32,927 bases of DNA from Fen-671 sp035502515 (GTDB lineage: Bacteria; Actinomycetota; Acidimicrobiia; Acidimicrobiales; Palsa-688), in assembly GCA_035502515.1 (NCBI GenBank), contig DATJUH010000346.1, positions 1 through 32,927 of the forward strand, in the 5' to 3' direction. Below the pieces are notes generated by a model. The model searched no databases, was not told the DNA's origin, and saw only the letters and a list, made by a program, of their open reading frames with translations. A program made the position numbers and the translations under genes. This document shows positions 1 to 7,513 of the stretch, piece by piece. The number at the start of each line of letters is the position of its first letter. Position 1 is the stretch's first letter.

Positions 1-104
1 CGCTCTCTGGTTTGGGCGGCATAGTGCCCTCAGCTTCGCCGAGCCGGCGCGCAGTCGTCAAAAAGGGACGTTGCTTCGCGATAGCGAAAGGCTAGTCGGG
101 ACCG
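1..104. other. Upstream edge region, no gene seen
   Basis: No supported coding sequence. A small hairpin (TTCGC, loop GATA, GCGAA) lies at 75-88. An in-frame TAG at 93-95 closes the frame ahead of the first gene, and the motif TAGTCG at 93-98 lies 6 nt before its TTG codon, so it could be a weak -10 element. I cannot tell what lies further upstream. Confidence 0.4.
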
Positions 105-2435
105 TTGCCTGAGCGGTGTGATGGCGGGCGGCCCGACCGCAAGAGCATCTGGACCGGCCCCGGCATCTGGACCGCCCCTGGCTCGGGGGGTCGCCGGGCC
201 GGCCACTCGGGCGACCCCAATTCCAACACCGGTCTCATAGGTGGCGTTGCTTCCCGCTGGTGGGCGCTCGGCTGGGTGATCCCCATGGTGGTCCAGCTCG
301 TCCACACTGCGGCGGTGGCGCCGACGTACCACGTGGGTTCCTTCGACGACGACGCCAATTACCTGATGGCCGCCCATGTCCTGGCGGCCGGCGGGGGGTT
401 GACGTCGATCATGCCCAGCGGCGCAACAGTGGTGGCCAACTACCTGCCCGGTTACCCGGTCCTGCTGGTCCCGTTGATCTGGTTGTGGGGGTCGGCGCTG
501 TGGGCGCCGCGGGCGTTTTCGAGCCTCTGCGTTGCCGTCCTCTACCCGTTGTTGTGGGCCTGGATGGACCGGCGGGGTGTGAAGCCCTCCTACCGGGTGG
601 CCGTGCTCGGGCTCCTGGCCATCAACACCGTGATGGCGACATTCTCCACCATGGTCATGGCCGAGGCACCGTTCCTGCTGGTACTGGTCCTGACCCTCTT
701 CGCTCTCGACCGCTGGGAACGCCGGCCGGGCCTGCTGCAGGGCGCCATTGTGGTCGTTCTCCTGGGCAGCCTGGTCTGGTTGAAGGAAGCCGGCATCGGT
801 CTCGTCGTCGGGGTGGTGGCGTACGAGCTGTGGCGCCGGCGCTGGCCGCGGGCGGTGGGTGTGGGGGCCGGGGTGGGCGCCCTCCTGCTCCCCGGGTTGG
901 TGGCGCGGTGGGTGACGGGAGGGGCAACGGTCGGCGACCGGTACGTGGGCGAGATCGGCGGGCGCGGCAACGGCGGTTTTCTTCGCCAGCTTCCCGGCGA
1001 GGTCGTCGGCGACATCTGGTCCTACCTGGACAACGTGCTCCGCCAGTCGGTTTTGCCCGCTGGCAGCCCGCTCCCCGCCCACGGGCCCGTCCCCGTGCTG
1101 ATGGCCATGGTCGGGGCGACGGTGCCGGTGTTCTGCATTGTCGGGGCGGTTGTCTGGTACCGCCGCCACCCCATGGCCGACTCGTGGATGATCTGGGCTT
1201 ACTTCGTCGAGACGCTGGCTTACCCATACAACAACCAGAGGCGAGTGATCCTCGTCTTGCCCGTGGTGACGATCTGGTATGTCGTTGGTGCGGCCGCCGT
1301 CGCCCGTTATGCACTCGCGCTGGGGGGCCACGCCTTGAGCCGGGTGGCGGCGTCGGTGGCCGTAGTGATGGCCGTCCTGGTTGCGGGTGTGCCGACGGCG
1401 GCCGGCTTCACCCGGGACTACCTGTTCAACGTCGGCCAGAAGAGCTATCAGTTCGCCCAGTCCCCGGCCATGGACCTGCTGAAGGCCATCGGGCCTCCGA
1501 CCGCCGTCGTCGAGACCGATTACCAGGGAAGTGTCGCCTTTTTCAGCGACCATCGGACGGCCTGGACGGCCTTCGTCATGACCACGCCCTACGGCCCTTT
1601 TGCGGTCAACTCGAGCGCCTGCTCGGTGGACGTCGTGAAGAGCGCCCTGCTGGGCGATGGCGCCGATTTCCTGATGCTCGGCGACGTCAACTATCCGGGC
1701 GTGATGGACAGCCCGTGCCTGCTCCATCTGGCTTCGGACGCGGCGACCGGCAAGTCCATCGGCGCGGAACGCATCCTCTCCACGGTGAACAATGAGACAT
1801 CTCTGTTCGAGCTGGTCGGGCCGGGCAGCTCGCAGCCCAACCTGGTGGACTGGACCGCCGGCCAGCGTCCTCGTACGGCACCGGACTGGTCGAGCCGGGC
1901 CGGTACCAACCGGGCCGGTACCAACCGGACTGGGCCCAACCGGACTGGGCCCACCCGGGATTTGGCGGGCACGCGCCTGTCCCATGCCCGGCGGTCGCAC
2001 GCACACCGGCCCGGCACAGAACGGCCGGCCGCGGCCGAGGTCGTGCTCAGCCCGAACGGGGAGGGCGACGCCGGAGGAATCGGCTACCAGGCCGCCGCCC
2101 ACCAGGGCCGGGCCGCCTTTTACTGGTCCTGGAGCAAGCCCGTGGCCGTGACCCAATTGAGCATCGGTTCGATCACGAGCACGGCCCCCGTCCGCTCCGC
2201 CAGCGTGCTGATCAAGCGGCCCGACGGCGAGTGGCACACTGTCGTCAGCGTGGCGGGGCCGGTGGGGGACGAGGGAGTCGTGCCCTACCTGCTACAGCAG
2301 CTGCCTGCGGGCACCACTGCTCTCGGCCTCAAGGTGCGGGTAGACACCTCGGGCACCGCTCAAGTCGATTATGTCAACGCCATCGGCGCGTCCCGGGCTC
2401 CGGGCCCTGTGCCCGCCGCCTCACCGGCCGGGTAG
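105..2435 (+). CDS. GT-C type membrane glycosyltransferase (ArnT/PMT-like) with C-terminal beta-sandwich-like domain
   Basis: Probable polyprenyl-phosphate-dependent sugar transferase acting at the outer face of the membrane. The first membrane helix (about residues 52-71) is followed by an acidic motif DDDANY at 81-86, as expected for the catalytic loop of GT-C/GT39-like enzymes, then by many hydrophobic helices up to about residue 445 and an extracytoplasmic globular part. Residues 598-617 are a low-complexity linker encoded by four 15-bp repeats. After the linker, about residues 635-765 are polar and rich in beta-strand-like segments (FYWSWSKPVAVTQLSIGSI), reminiscent of discoidin/F5-8 type carbohydrate-binding domains; this is inferred from pattern only. 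The start is uncertain: TTG at 105 is the first possible codon after an in-frame stop, and the first 45 residues are low complexity and contain an 18-bp duplication. The substrate is unknown. The 3' end overlaps the convergent dehydrogenase gene by 15 bp. Confidence 0.75.
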   Translation: MPERCDGGRPDRKSIWTGPGIWTAPGSGGRRAGHSGDPNSNTGLIGGVASRWWALGWVIPMVVQLVHTAAVAPTYHVGSFDDDANYLMAAHVLAAGGGLTSIMPSGATVVANYLPGYPVLLVPLIWLWGSALWAPRAFSSLCVAVLYPLLWAWMDRRGVKPSYRVAVLGLLAINTVMATFSTMVMAEAPFLLVLVLTLFALDRWERRPGLLQGAIVVVLLGSLVWLKEAGIGLVVGVVAYELWRRRWPRAVGVGAGVGALLLPGLVARWVTGGATVGDRYVGEIGGRGNGGFLRQLPGEVVGDIWSYLDNVLRQSVLPAGSPLPAHGPVPVLMAMVGATVPVFCIVGAVVWYRRHPMADSWMIWAYFVETLAYPYNNQRRVILVLPVVTIWYVVGAAAVARYALALGGHALSRVAASVAVVMAVLVAGVPTAAGFTRDYLFNVGQKSYQFAQSPAMDLLKAIGPPTAVVETDYQGSVAFFSDHRTAWTAFVMTTPYGPFAVNSSACSVDVVKSALLGDGADFLMLGDVNYPGVMDSPCLLHLASDAATGKSIGAERILSTVNNETSLFELVGPGSSQPNLVDWTAGQRPRTAPDWSSRAGTNRAGTNRTGPNRTGPTRDLAGTRLSHARRSHAHRPGTERPAAAEVVLSPNGEGDAGGIGYQAAAHQGRAAFYWSWSKPVAVTQLSIGSITSTAPVRSASVLIKRPDGEWHTVVSVAGPVGDEGVVPYLLQQLPAGTTALGLKVRVDTSGTAQVDYVNAIGASRAPGPVPAASPAG
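144..179. repeat. 2 x 18-bp tandem repeat near the 5' end of the glycosyltransferase gene
   Basis: Units at 144-161 and 162-179 differ at only a few positions (core GCATCTGGACCG). If translated they give SIWTGP-GIWTAP. The unit length is a multiple of three, so the frame is preserved. Confidence 0.8.
1896..1955. repeat. 4 x 15-bp tandem repeat inside the glycosyltransferase gene
   Basis: Units 1896-1910 and 1911-1925 are identical (CGGGCCGGTACCAAC). Units 1926-1940 and 1941-1955 are a diverged pair (CGGACTGGGCCCAMC). They encode RAGTN RAGTN RTGPN RTGPT, a flexible linker between the membrane part and the C-terminal domain. Confidence 0.95.
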
Positions 2436-3569
2436 GACGACCGGCTTCACCGCCAGCGGGTCCCGCCGGCCCGCCAGTAGCGCCGCTTCCACCTGGTCCA
2501 GCCCGTAATGGCCGGTGACCAGCTCGTCCAGCTGGACTTCTCCCGACGAGGCCAGGGCAATGGCTGCCGGGTAGGTGTTGGCGTACCGGAACGTCCCGGT
2601 CAGCTCGATCTCTTTGCGTTGAACGAGGGAAAGCGGGAGCGGAGTGCGGATTTCAGACGACATCCCGACTACCACGGCCCGTGCCCCGCCACGCAGTCCA
2701 CGGAGCCCACTTTCGAGGGCCGCAGCCGCTCCGGAACACTCGATCAGCACGTCCGCCTCGAGCCCGGCCAGGGGCCCCGGGCCGATTGACCCCAGATCGG
2801 TTGATCCCAGATCGGTTGACCCCAGGTCAGTTGACACCGGGCCGCCCGACGCTGGCCGGGCCGGCGCCGGCGCGGCTCCTGCCCCTGTCGCCTTGCTCAC
2901 GTCGACGACGGAGGTAGCGCCCATCTTCTGGGCCAGGGGGAGGCGGGCTGGCTGGGTGTCGGTCACGATGACCTCGACGGCGCCGGCCGCTCTGGCCACC
3001 GCTGTCGCGACAAGGCCGATGGGGCCGGCCCCGGTCACCAGTACCCGGTCGCCGACGCCGATACCCGCCTTCCAGGTGGCCCAGATCCCCACGGAGAGTG
3101 GCTCCAGGAGGGCGCCGGCATCATCGGACACGTGGTCCGGGAGCGGGTAGGCGAAGTCCTCGTCGTGCACCACGTAGCGGGCGAAGGCGCCGTCGATGGG
3201 TGGCGTGGCGAAGAACCTGATGTCGGGGCACAGGTTGTACTGGCCGCTACGGCAGGCCCGGCACCGCCGGCAGGGTACGCCCGGCTCCAGCGCTACCCGC
3301 TGGCCGACGCGGAGCCGGCTTACGCCCGGGCCGAGCTTCCTCACGACGCCGGCGGCTTCGTGACCGAGGACCAGCGGGCCGTCCACCACCAGCTCGCCGA
3401 TCCTGCCCTCCGTGAACCAGTGCACGTCCGAGCCGCACACACCCACGGCGCTCACTTCGACGAGGACCTGGCCCGGGCCAGGCTCGGGGACCGGCCGCTC
3501 TTCCACCTCGATCTCGCCCAGCCTGACCATCACCGCCACCGGTGCATTTTCCACAATTGCGCTCGTCAC
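2421..3569 (-). CDS. Zinc-dependent alcohol/polyol dehydrogenase (sorbitol dehydrogenase-like MDR family)
   Basis: Predicted NAD(P)-dependent oxidation of a secondary alcohol or polyol in the cytoplasm. Using the GTG at 3569 (382 residues), the catalytic zinc ligands are C45 in VCGSDVHW, H70-E71 in LGHEAAG and E156. Four structural zinc cysteines are C100, C103, C106 and C114. The nucleotide-binding motif GAGPIG is at 180-185. The overall order matches sorbitol/L-iditol/threonine dehydrogenases; the exact substrate cannot be read from sequence. The frame is open upstream to 3782, but that extension is Pro/Gly/Arg-rich and crosses an intergenic repeat. The motif TACCCT lies 7 nt before the chosen GTG, which supports a leaderless start. 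An unusual low-complexity insertion (about residues 228-262, including STDLG repeats) sits in the Rossmann domain. The gene is divergent from serA. Confidence 0.88.
   Translation of the reverse strand: MTSAIVENAPVAVMVRLGEIEVEERPVPEPGPGQVLVEVSAVGVCGSDVHWFTEGRIGELVVDGPLVLGHEAAGVVRKLGPGVSRLRVGQRVALEPGVPCRRCRACRSGQYNLCPDIRFFATPPIDGAFARYVVHDEDFAYPLPDHVSDDAGALLEPLSVGIWATWKAGIGVGDRVLVTGAGPIGLVATAVARAAGAVEVIVTDTQPARLPLAQKMGATSVVDVSKATGAGAAPAPARPASGGPVSTDLGSTDLGSTDLGSIGPGPLAGLEADVLIECSGAAAALESGLRGLRGGARAVVVGMSSEIRTPLPLSLVQRKEIELTGTFRYANTYPAAIALASSGEVQLDELVTGHYGLDQVEAALLAGRRDPLAVKPVVLPGR
2784..2843. repeat. 4 x 15-bp tandem repeat inside the dehydrogenase gene
   Basis: Units are 2784-2798, 2799-2813, 2814-2828 and 2829-2843, on the pattern GGTTGACCCCAGATC. 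On the minus strand they encode reiterated STDLG. The repeat sits between a Rossmann beta-strand (TSVVDVSKATG) and the next one (ADVLIECSG), a surface loop position in this family. Confidence 0.95.
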
Positions 3570-3576
3570 AGGACCT

Positions 3577-3582
3577 AGGGTA
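3577..3582 (-). promoter_or_regulatory. -10 element TACCCT, leaderless start of the dehydrogenase
   Basis: On the minus strand TACCCT is followed by 7 nt and then GTG (3569). The actinobacterial -10 consensus TANNNT placed 6-8 nt before a start codon indicates transcription starting at or next to the start codon. A GGAGG exists further upstream (about 16 nt from the GTG), too far to be a good ribosome binding site. Confidence 0.5.
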
Positions 3583-3640
3583 GTTCCTCCGGTGCGGACG
3601 GCGTGCTTGAGGTGGCCCGCAGCGTTTGAGGTGCCGGCGG

Positions 3641-3690
3641 CACCGCCCGGGGTCCCGCGGCACCGCCCGGGGTCCCGGCGGCACTGCCGG
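3641..3690. repeat. 20-bp intergenic tandem repeat, about 2.5 units
   Basis: Units 3641-3660 and 3661-3680 share CACCGCCCGGGGTCCC and differ only at the end; a partial, diverged third copy follows. The unit is not a multiple of three and the repeat lies outside the predicted coding parts. Confidence 0.85.
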
Positions 3691-3891
3691 GGGGGCGGCG
3701 CAGAGGCTCCCAGCCGGGCAAGACGGCACGGACCGTACTGGGCTGGTGGCTCAGGGTGGACGGAGGGGCCAAACCCTCTCATTCAGGCGCCGGCAGTCAC
3801 CGGACGACCACAGGTGCCCCCAGCCCACTGCCCGTTTTTCCCAGCCGTTGTCGTTTCCCGAAGTGCGGTGCCGTCGTGTCGGGCGCGGCCG

Positions 3892-3897
3892 TAGGCT
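3892..3897 (+). promoter_or_regulatory. -10 element TAGGCT, leaderless start of serA
   Basis: TAGGCT is followed by 6 nt (GGGGCT) and then ATG at 3904. There is no Shine-Dalgarno sequence, and no clear -35 hexamer at the usual distance. Confidence 0.55.
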
Positions 3898-3903
3898 GGG
3901 GCT

Positions 3904-5127
3904 ATGGCCACTGCGCGCACTATCCCTCAGGACGTCCGCGTCCTGCTCCTGGAGAACATCCACCCCGATGCAACGGCCATCCTGTCCAAGGCGGGCTACC
4001 AGGTAGAAGCTCTCGACCGGGCCTTGTCGGAGGAAGACCTCCTGGTCCGGCTGCCTGAGGTGGACGTACTCGGGATCAGGAGCAACACCCAGGTCCCGGC
4101 AGGGGTGCTGGAGGCCGCCCCTCACCTGCTGGCCGTCGGCGCCTTCTGTATCGGCACCAACCAGGTCGACCTCAGTGCAGCCGGCGCCCACGGGATAGCG
4201 GTTTTCAACGCTCCTTTTTCGAACACGCGCAGCGTCGTGGAGCTCGTTATCGCTGAAATAATCTCCATGCAACGGGGGCTCACCGACAAGTCACGGCAAA
4301 TGCACGAGGGAGTGTGGGACAAGTCGGCCAAGGGGAGCCACGAGGTGCGGGGCCGGCGTCTCGGCATAGTCGGGTACGGGAACATCGGCTCGCAGCTTTC
4401 GGTACTGGCCGAGGGGCTCGGGATGTCGGTTTGGTTCTATGACACTGCGGACAAGCTGGCCCTTGGTAACGCAAAGCGCACCTCCTCGCTGGACGAGCTG
4501 CTCGAGGCCGTCGATATCGTCACTTTGCACGTCGATGGCCGGCCCGGCAACAGAGGCCTGTTCGGAGAAACCGAGTTTGTGAAGATGCGCAAGGGGAGCC
4601 TGTTCTTGAACCTTTCCCGCGGGTTCGTCGTGGACCACGGCGCCCTGCGCAAGCACATCGAGAGCGGCCACATCGCCGGCGCGGCGATCGACGTGTTCCC
4701 GAGCGAGCCCAAGCGCCGCGGCGAACCGTTCGTGTCGGAGCTGCAGGGGCTCCCGAACGTGATCCTCACGCCCCACGTCGGTGGCAGCACCGAGGAAGCC
4801 CAACAGGACATCGGGCGCTTCGTGGCCGGCAAGCTCAACGATTACCTGGCGCTGGGCTCGACCTCGCTGTCTGTAAACCTGCCCAACCTGGTGCTCCCGC
4901 CCAACGCCGGCGAGTTCCGCCTCACTCACGTGCATACCAATACGCCCGGGGTACTCGCCGCTATCGACAGTCTGTTCGCCCAGCACGGCATGAACATCGA
5001 AGGCCAGTACCTGGGGACCCGGGGCGAAATCGGCTACGTGATCACGGACACACCGAGCGATTTCCCCGCCGGGCTGTTGGCGGCCCTGCGCGAAATGCCG
5101 GCGACGATCCGCCTGCGCGTCCTATGA
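3904..5127 (+). CDS. serA: D-3-phosphoglycerate dehydrogenase
   Basis: Oxidises 3-phosphoglycerate to 3-phosphohydroxypyruvate with NAD, the first step of serine synthesis, in the cytoplasm. The 407-residue length matches the E. coli-type (about 410 aa) enzyme rather than the longer Mycobacterium type. The nucleotide-binding motif GYGNIG is at 157-162. The catalytic set of D-2-hydroxyacid dehydrogenases is present: R239 in LNLSRG, E268 in FPSEP and H291 in LTPHVGGST. The C-terminal ACT domain spans about 337-407 (RLTHVHTNTPGVLAAIDSLFAQHGMNIEGQYL), the site of serine feedback in this subfamily. The ATG is supported by the -10 motif 6 nt upstream. The gene ends in a 6-bp overlap with the convergent gene on the other strand. 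No other serine-pathway gene is adjacent. Confidence 0.95.
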   Translation: MATARTIPQDVRVLLLENIHPDATAILSKAGYQVEALDRALSEEDLLVRLPEVDVLGIRSNTQVPAGVLEAAPHLLAVGAFCIGTNQVDLSAAGAHGIAVFNAPFSNTRSVVELVIAEIISMQRGLTDKSRQMHEGVWDKSAKGSHEVRGRRLGIVGYGNIGSQLSVLAEGLGMSVWFYDTADKLALGNAKRTSSLDELLEAVDIVTLHVDGRPGNRGLFGETEFVKMRKGSLFLNLSRGFVVDHGALRKHIESGHIAGAAIDVFPSEPKRRGEPFVSELQGLPNVILTPHVGGSTEEAQQDIGRFVAGKLNDYLALGSTSLSVNLPNLVLPPNAGEFRLTHVHTNTPGVLAAIDSLFAQHGMNIEGQYLGTRGEIGYVITDTPSDFPAGLLAALREMPATIRLRVL

Positions 5128-5631
5128 GGGGCTGAGCTCGCCCACCAGCTGCCTTCGGGCTCGGGCCGGGGCACCTGCCCGTTCCAAGGTGAGGCCGGTC
5201 GGACCCGGCTGACGGCTGCGCCGGCGCTTTTCCTGGCTACCGTTCCCGTGGTCGCCATGGCCCTGGTTCCCCGGACCGCGGCCCAGCAAGAGAGCGGCCA
5301 GCTCAGCGGCGATGTCGACGGCCTGGCGATGGCTGACCACCACCCGGTCCCAGAGCGTCCCTTCCGCATCGAGGACCACAGCCGGCAGCCCGGCCCGGAC
5401 GGCCACGAACTCGTGCCGGCCGTTGTGACGACGGCTCCCGAACGCGAACGCCCCTGGCCAGGCCAGTCCGGGCAGCCTGAGCAGGGAGACGGCGTCCAGC
5501 GGGCATTGCTCGACGTGGACCATGGTCAGGTTACGGACCGGCAACCGGACCTCGCGCCGGCAAGCCGCCAGCGCCTCGACGCGGCTCAAGCGGACGACCA
5601 CGTCATTGCCGTTGACTTCCAGTTCGGCCAT
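5122..5631 (-). CDS. Conserved small protein of unknown function, PH-domain-like pattern
   Basis: 169 residues with no signal peptide or membrane segment. The first ~110 residues alternate short beta-like strands (DVVVRLSRVEAL, REVRLPVRNLTMVHVEQ, GAFAFGSRR, HEFVAVRAGLPAVVLDAEG, DRVVVSHRQAVDIAAEL) and end in a helix. This resembles small actinobacterial proteins with a bacterial PH-like fold, but the assignment is from pattern memory and uncertain. The last ~55 residues are Gly/His/Arg-rich and probably disordered. ATG at 5631 is the first sensible start. The stop overlaps the end of serA on the opposite strand by 6 bp, so the two transcripts converge. Confidence 0.7.
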   Translation of the reverse strand: MAELEVNGNDVVVRLSRVEALAACRREVRLPVRNLTMVHVEQCPLDAVSLLRLPGLAWPGAFAFGSRRHNGRHEFVAVRAGLPAVVLDAEGTLWDRVVVSHRQAVDIAAELAALLLGRGPGNQGHGDHGNGSQEKRRRSRQPGPTGLTLERAGAPARARRQLVGELSPS

Positions 5632-5758
5632 CTATGCGCTCGCTACCCTGCTCGCTTACCGTCCGGTCCGTTCCTGCGAATACCCACCGCGCCCCGAGTT
5701 GGAACACGCTGCCTTCCGGCTTCAACTCTACGTGCACTGTGCCGATCCCTACTCCAGG

Positions 5759-6298
5759 ATGAAATTTCTTACCATGGGAAAGGCACCAGCTGTACCCACT
5801 GGAGCCAATCACGAGCTCCGAGGACGGCCAGTGCCATCAGAGGTTTCTAAACGATCAGGACGGCCTGTACGGCCGGTGCCCGCAGAGCCGGTCCCGCCCG
5901 GCTCAGCCAGGGCAGCCACGGCAGGTACCGGGACGTCAGGTAGTGGGACGTCAGGTAGTGGGACGTCAGGTACGGCGCGCGTAATCCGCTTCCCGCTCGA
6001 GAGGGAAGCATCCGGCCGGTCACGCCGGCTAGTGGACCAGATCGCCGCCGTCCCCGGCGACGACGCCGGTCTGGGCGGCTGGAGCGGCGGGTTCGCCAAC
6101 CAGGCCCACTGGGACCCCAGCCGCCCCCGCGACTGGCGCTGCTGGGCTCAGAGCGGCCCTACCTGGTCGGCTCATTGCGGTGCCGAGGTGCAGGCCACCG
6201 ACCCGCTCGGGTTGTGCCAACGACATCGCCAGGACCTCTTCGAAGAGGGCCCGGAGGAGGCCACACCGGCATCTGAGGCTGCGCTGAACGCCGGCTGA
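5759..6298 (+). CDS. Hypothetical protein with a Cys/His finger-like motif
   Basis: About 179 residues, not recognised. The N-terminal half is low complexity, including a run of TSGSG repeats at about residues 58-72. The C-terminal half looks structured: VIRFPLEREASGRSRRLVDQIAAV, then a motif with the spacing C-x11-C-x12-C-x2-H (RCW...HCG...LCQRH), which could bind zinc. No helix is hydrophobic enough to be a membrane segment. The start is uncertain: ATG at 5759 and 5774 are both possible, and a GTG at about 5831 would remove the least conserved-looking part. Confidence that the C-terminal half is coding is higher than for the N-terminal half. The long opposite-strand frame covering it (6029-7363) runs antisense across two genes and looks like a shadow. 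Confidence 0.55.
   Translation: MKFLTMGKAPAVPTGANHELRGRPVPSEVSKRSGRPVRPVPAEPVPPGSARAATAGTGTSGSGTSGSGTSGTARVIRFPLEREASGRSRRLVDQIAAVPGDDAGLGGWSGGFANQAHWDPSRPRDWRCWAQSGPTWSAHCGAEVQATDPLGLCQRHRQDLFEEGPEEATPASEAALNAG
5930..5974. repeat. 3 x 15-bp tandem repeat inside a hypothetical gene
   Basis: Units 5930-5944 and 5945-5959 are identical (GGGACGTCAGGTAGT); 5960-5974 differs only in its last two bases. A degenerate half-unit precedes them. They encode GTSGS-type repeats (TSGSG in the frame used). Confidence 0.95.
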
Positions 6299-6409
6299 AA
6301 GTTGGCTCACTTTGCCCCAGCCAAGGGGCGGGCCCAAGTCCCTGGAAGTTAAGCTGGATTGCAGGTTTACTGTCCCCCGCGGGACTGTCCTCAAAAGGGA
6401 AGGGCGTAA

Positions 6410-7504
6410 ATGGCAGGAACACAGCAACGCTCCGGCAGCGGCAAAGTACCGCCCCGTCCGGCCGGGGCGACCACTTCGACGGTCCCCAAGCGGCCGACGG
6501 GCAAAACCTCGTCGGCCGGCGCAGCCAGGCCCGGGCGCCCACCCCAGCGCACCTCGGCCCGCCGGGCGGCCGAGCAGCGCCGGCAGCGCAATATCTTCAT
6601 GGCGGCGGGTGCGGTCGGGGTCATCATCGTCGTCATTGCCGTGGTCGTTGTGCTGAAGGTGTCCGGTGGCGGGAAGACCCCGAGTGGTACGGCCGACTCC
6701 GGCTCCTTTGCGTTGCCGGCGAACCTGGTCTCCCAGGTCGAGGACGTGCCTGTCAGCGCTCTGGTCGCCGCCGCGAAGGCGGCACCCGCCGGAGCCGAGC
6801 CACCCCAGGCTCTCCCCGCCGGCACGAAGCTGCTCACCGTGGACGGCAAGCCCGAGATCCTTTACATGGGGGCTGAGTACTGCCCCTTCTGCGCCGCCGA
6901 GCGCTGGGCGCTGGTCATGGCTCTGTCGAAGTTCGGCACCTTTACCGGTCTGAAAGGCACTACCTCCTCGGCCATCGACACCAACCCGAGCACGCCGACG
7001 TTCTCGTTCTACGGGTCGACCTACACCAGCCCCTACATCAAGTTCGTGCCGGTGGAGATGCAAACGAACACCTACAGCGCCTCGCTGGGGAACTACCCCA
7101 CCCTGCAAACTCCTACCGGTGAGCAGAACGACCTGATCGCCAAGTGGGACGTGGCGCCGTACACCACCGAGACCGGGTCCATCCCCTTCGTGTACCTCGG
7201 TGGCAAGTACCTCATCACCGGCGCGCAGTACGTCGCCAGCCCCATCTCGGGCAAGTCCTTCGAAACTGCCGTCCCGTACATGACCTCCGGGACCAACGCG
7301 ACGTCGCGGGGGGCCGAGGCGGCGGCAGCCTACCTGGTCGGTGACATCCTGGCCCTCACCCACGACCAGCCCGCATCGGTCGCTTCACAGGTCCCGGCCA
7401 GCCTGAAGGGAATCACCACGTCCTCCGGGTCGAGCAAGGGCGGCTCGAGCACCAAGACGACGCCTACTACCACGAAGGCGTCGAGTGGCTCGGGCAAGTC
7501 ATAA
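6410..7504 (+). CDS. DUF929-type membrane-anchored thioredoxin-like protein (CPFC)
   Basis: Likely an extracytoplasmic thiol-disulfide oxidoreductase. Residues 1-60 are a basic Pro/Gly/Ser-rich cytoplasmic tail, and one membrane helix follows at about 62-83 (IFMAAGAVGVIIVVIAVVVVLKV). The outside domain starts near 95 and carries the redox motif CPFC at 158-161 within PEILYMGAEYCPFCAAERW, the DUF929 signature. A later cis-Pro candidate lies in TGSIPFVYLGGKYLI. The C-terminus is a Ser/Lys/Thr-rich tail. The start ATG follows AAGGG with 5 nt spacing, a weak ribosome binding site. The gene downstream, 9 nt away, encodes a VKOR-type membrane oxidase, so the pair probably introduces disulfides into exported proteins, with this protein as the DsbA-like donor. 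Confidence 0.85.
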   Translation: MAGTQQRSGSGKVPPRPAGATTSTVPKRPTGKTSSAGAARPGRPPQRTSARRAAEQRRQRNIFMAAGAVGVIIVVIAVVVVLKVSGGGKTPSGTADSGSFALPANLVSQVEDVPVSALVAAAKAAPAGAEPPQALPAGTKLLTVDGKPEILYMGAEYCPFCAAERWALVMALSKFGTFTGLKGTTSSAIDTNPSTPTFSFYGSTYTSPYIKFVPVEMQTNTYSASLGNYPTLQTPTGEQNDLIAKWDVAPYTTETGSIPFVYLGGKYLITGAQYVASPISGKSFETAVPYMTSGTNATSRGAEAAAAYLVGDILALTHDQPASVASQVPASLKGITTSSGSSKGGSSTKTTPTTTKASSGSGKS

Positions 7505-7507
7505 GCT
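7502..7507 (+). promoter_or_regulatory. -10-like TAAGCT overlapping the stop codon of the upstream gene
   Basis: TAAGCT contains the TAA stop of the DUF929 gene and is followed by 6 nt (TTAGCC) and the GTG start of the VKOR gene at 7514. It fits TANNNT plus 6 nt, suggesting the second gene has its own leaderless transcript in addition to read-through. Confidence 0.4.
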
Positions 7508-7513
7508 TTAGCC

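Larger units (their letters stand above)
3570..3903. other. Divergent intergenic region between dehydrogenase and serA
   Basis: 334 bp without a convincing gene. It holds the putative -10 elements of both flanking genes at its two ends and a 20-bp tandem repeat near 3641-3690. Frames run through it (3412-3894 and others), but their compositions look like read-through of GC-rich DNA. Confidence 0.6.

Noticed and set aside
30..2237. 735-codon minus-strand open frame opposite the glycosyltransferase
   Set aside because: Its translation is rich in H, Q, R, G and D without domains, typical of the antisense of a GC-rich gene; the plus strand shows clear membrane helices and the DDD motif.
6029..7363. 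444-codon minus-strand frame
   Set aside because: It runs antisense across the DUF929 gene and the hypothetical gene; no recognisable motif, and the plus strand has the CPFC domain.
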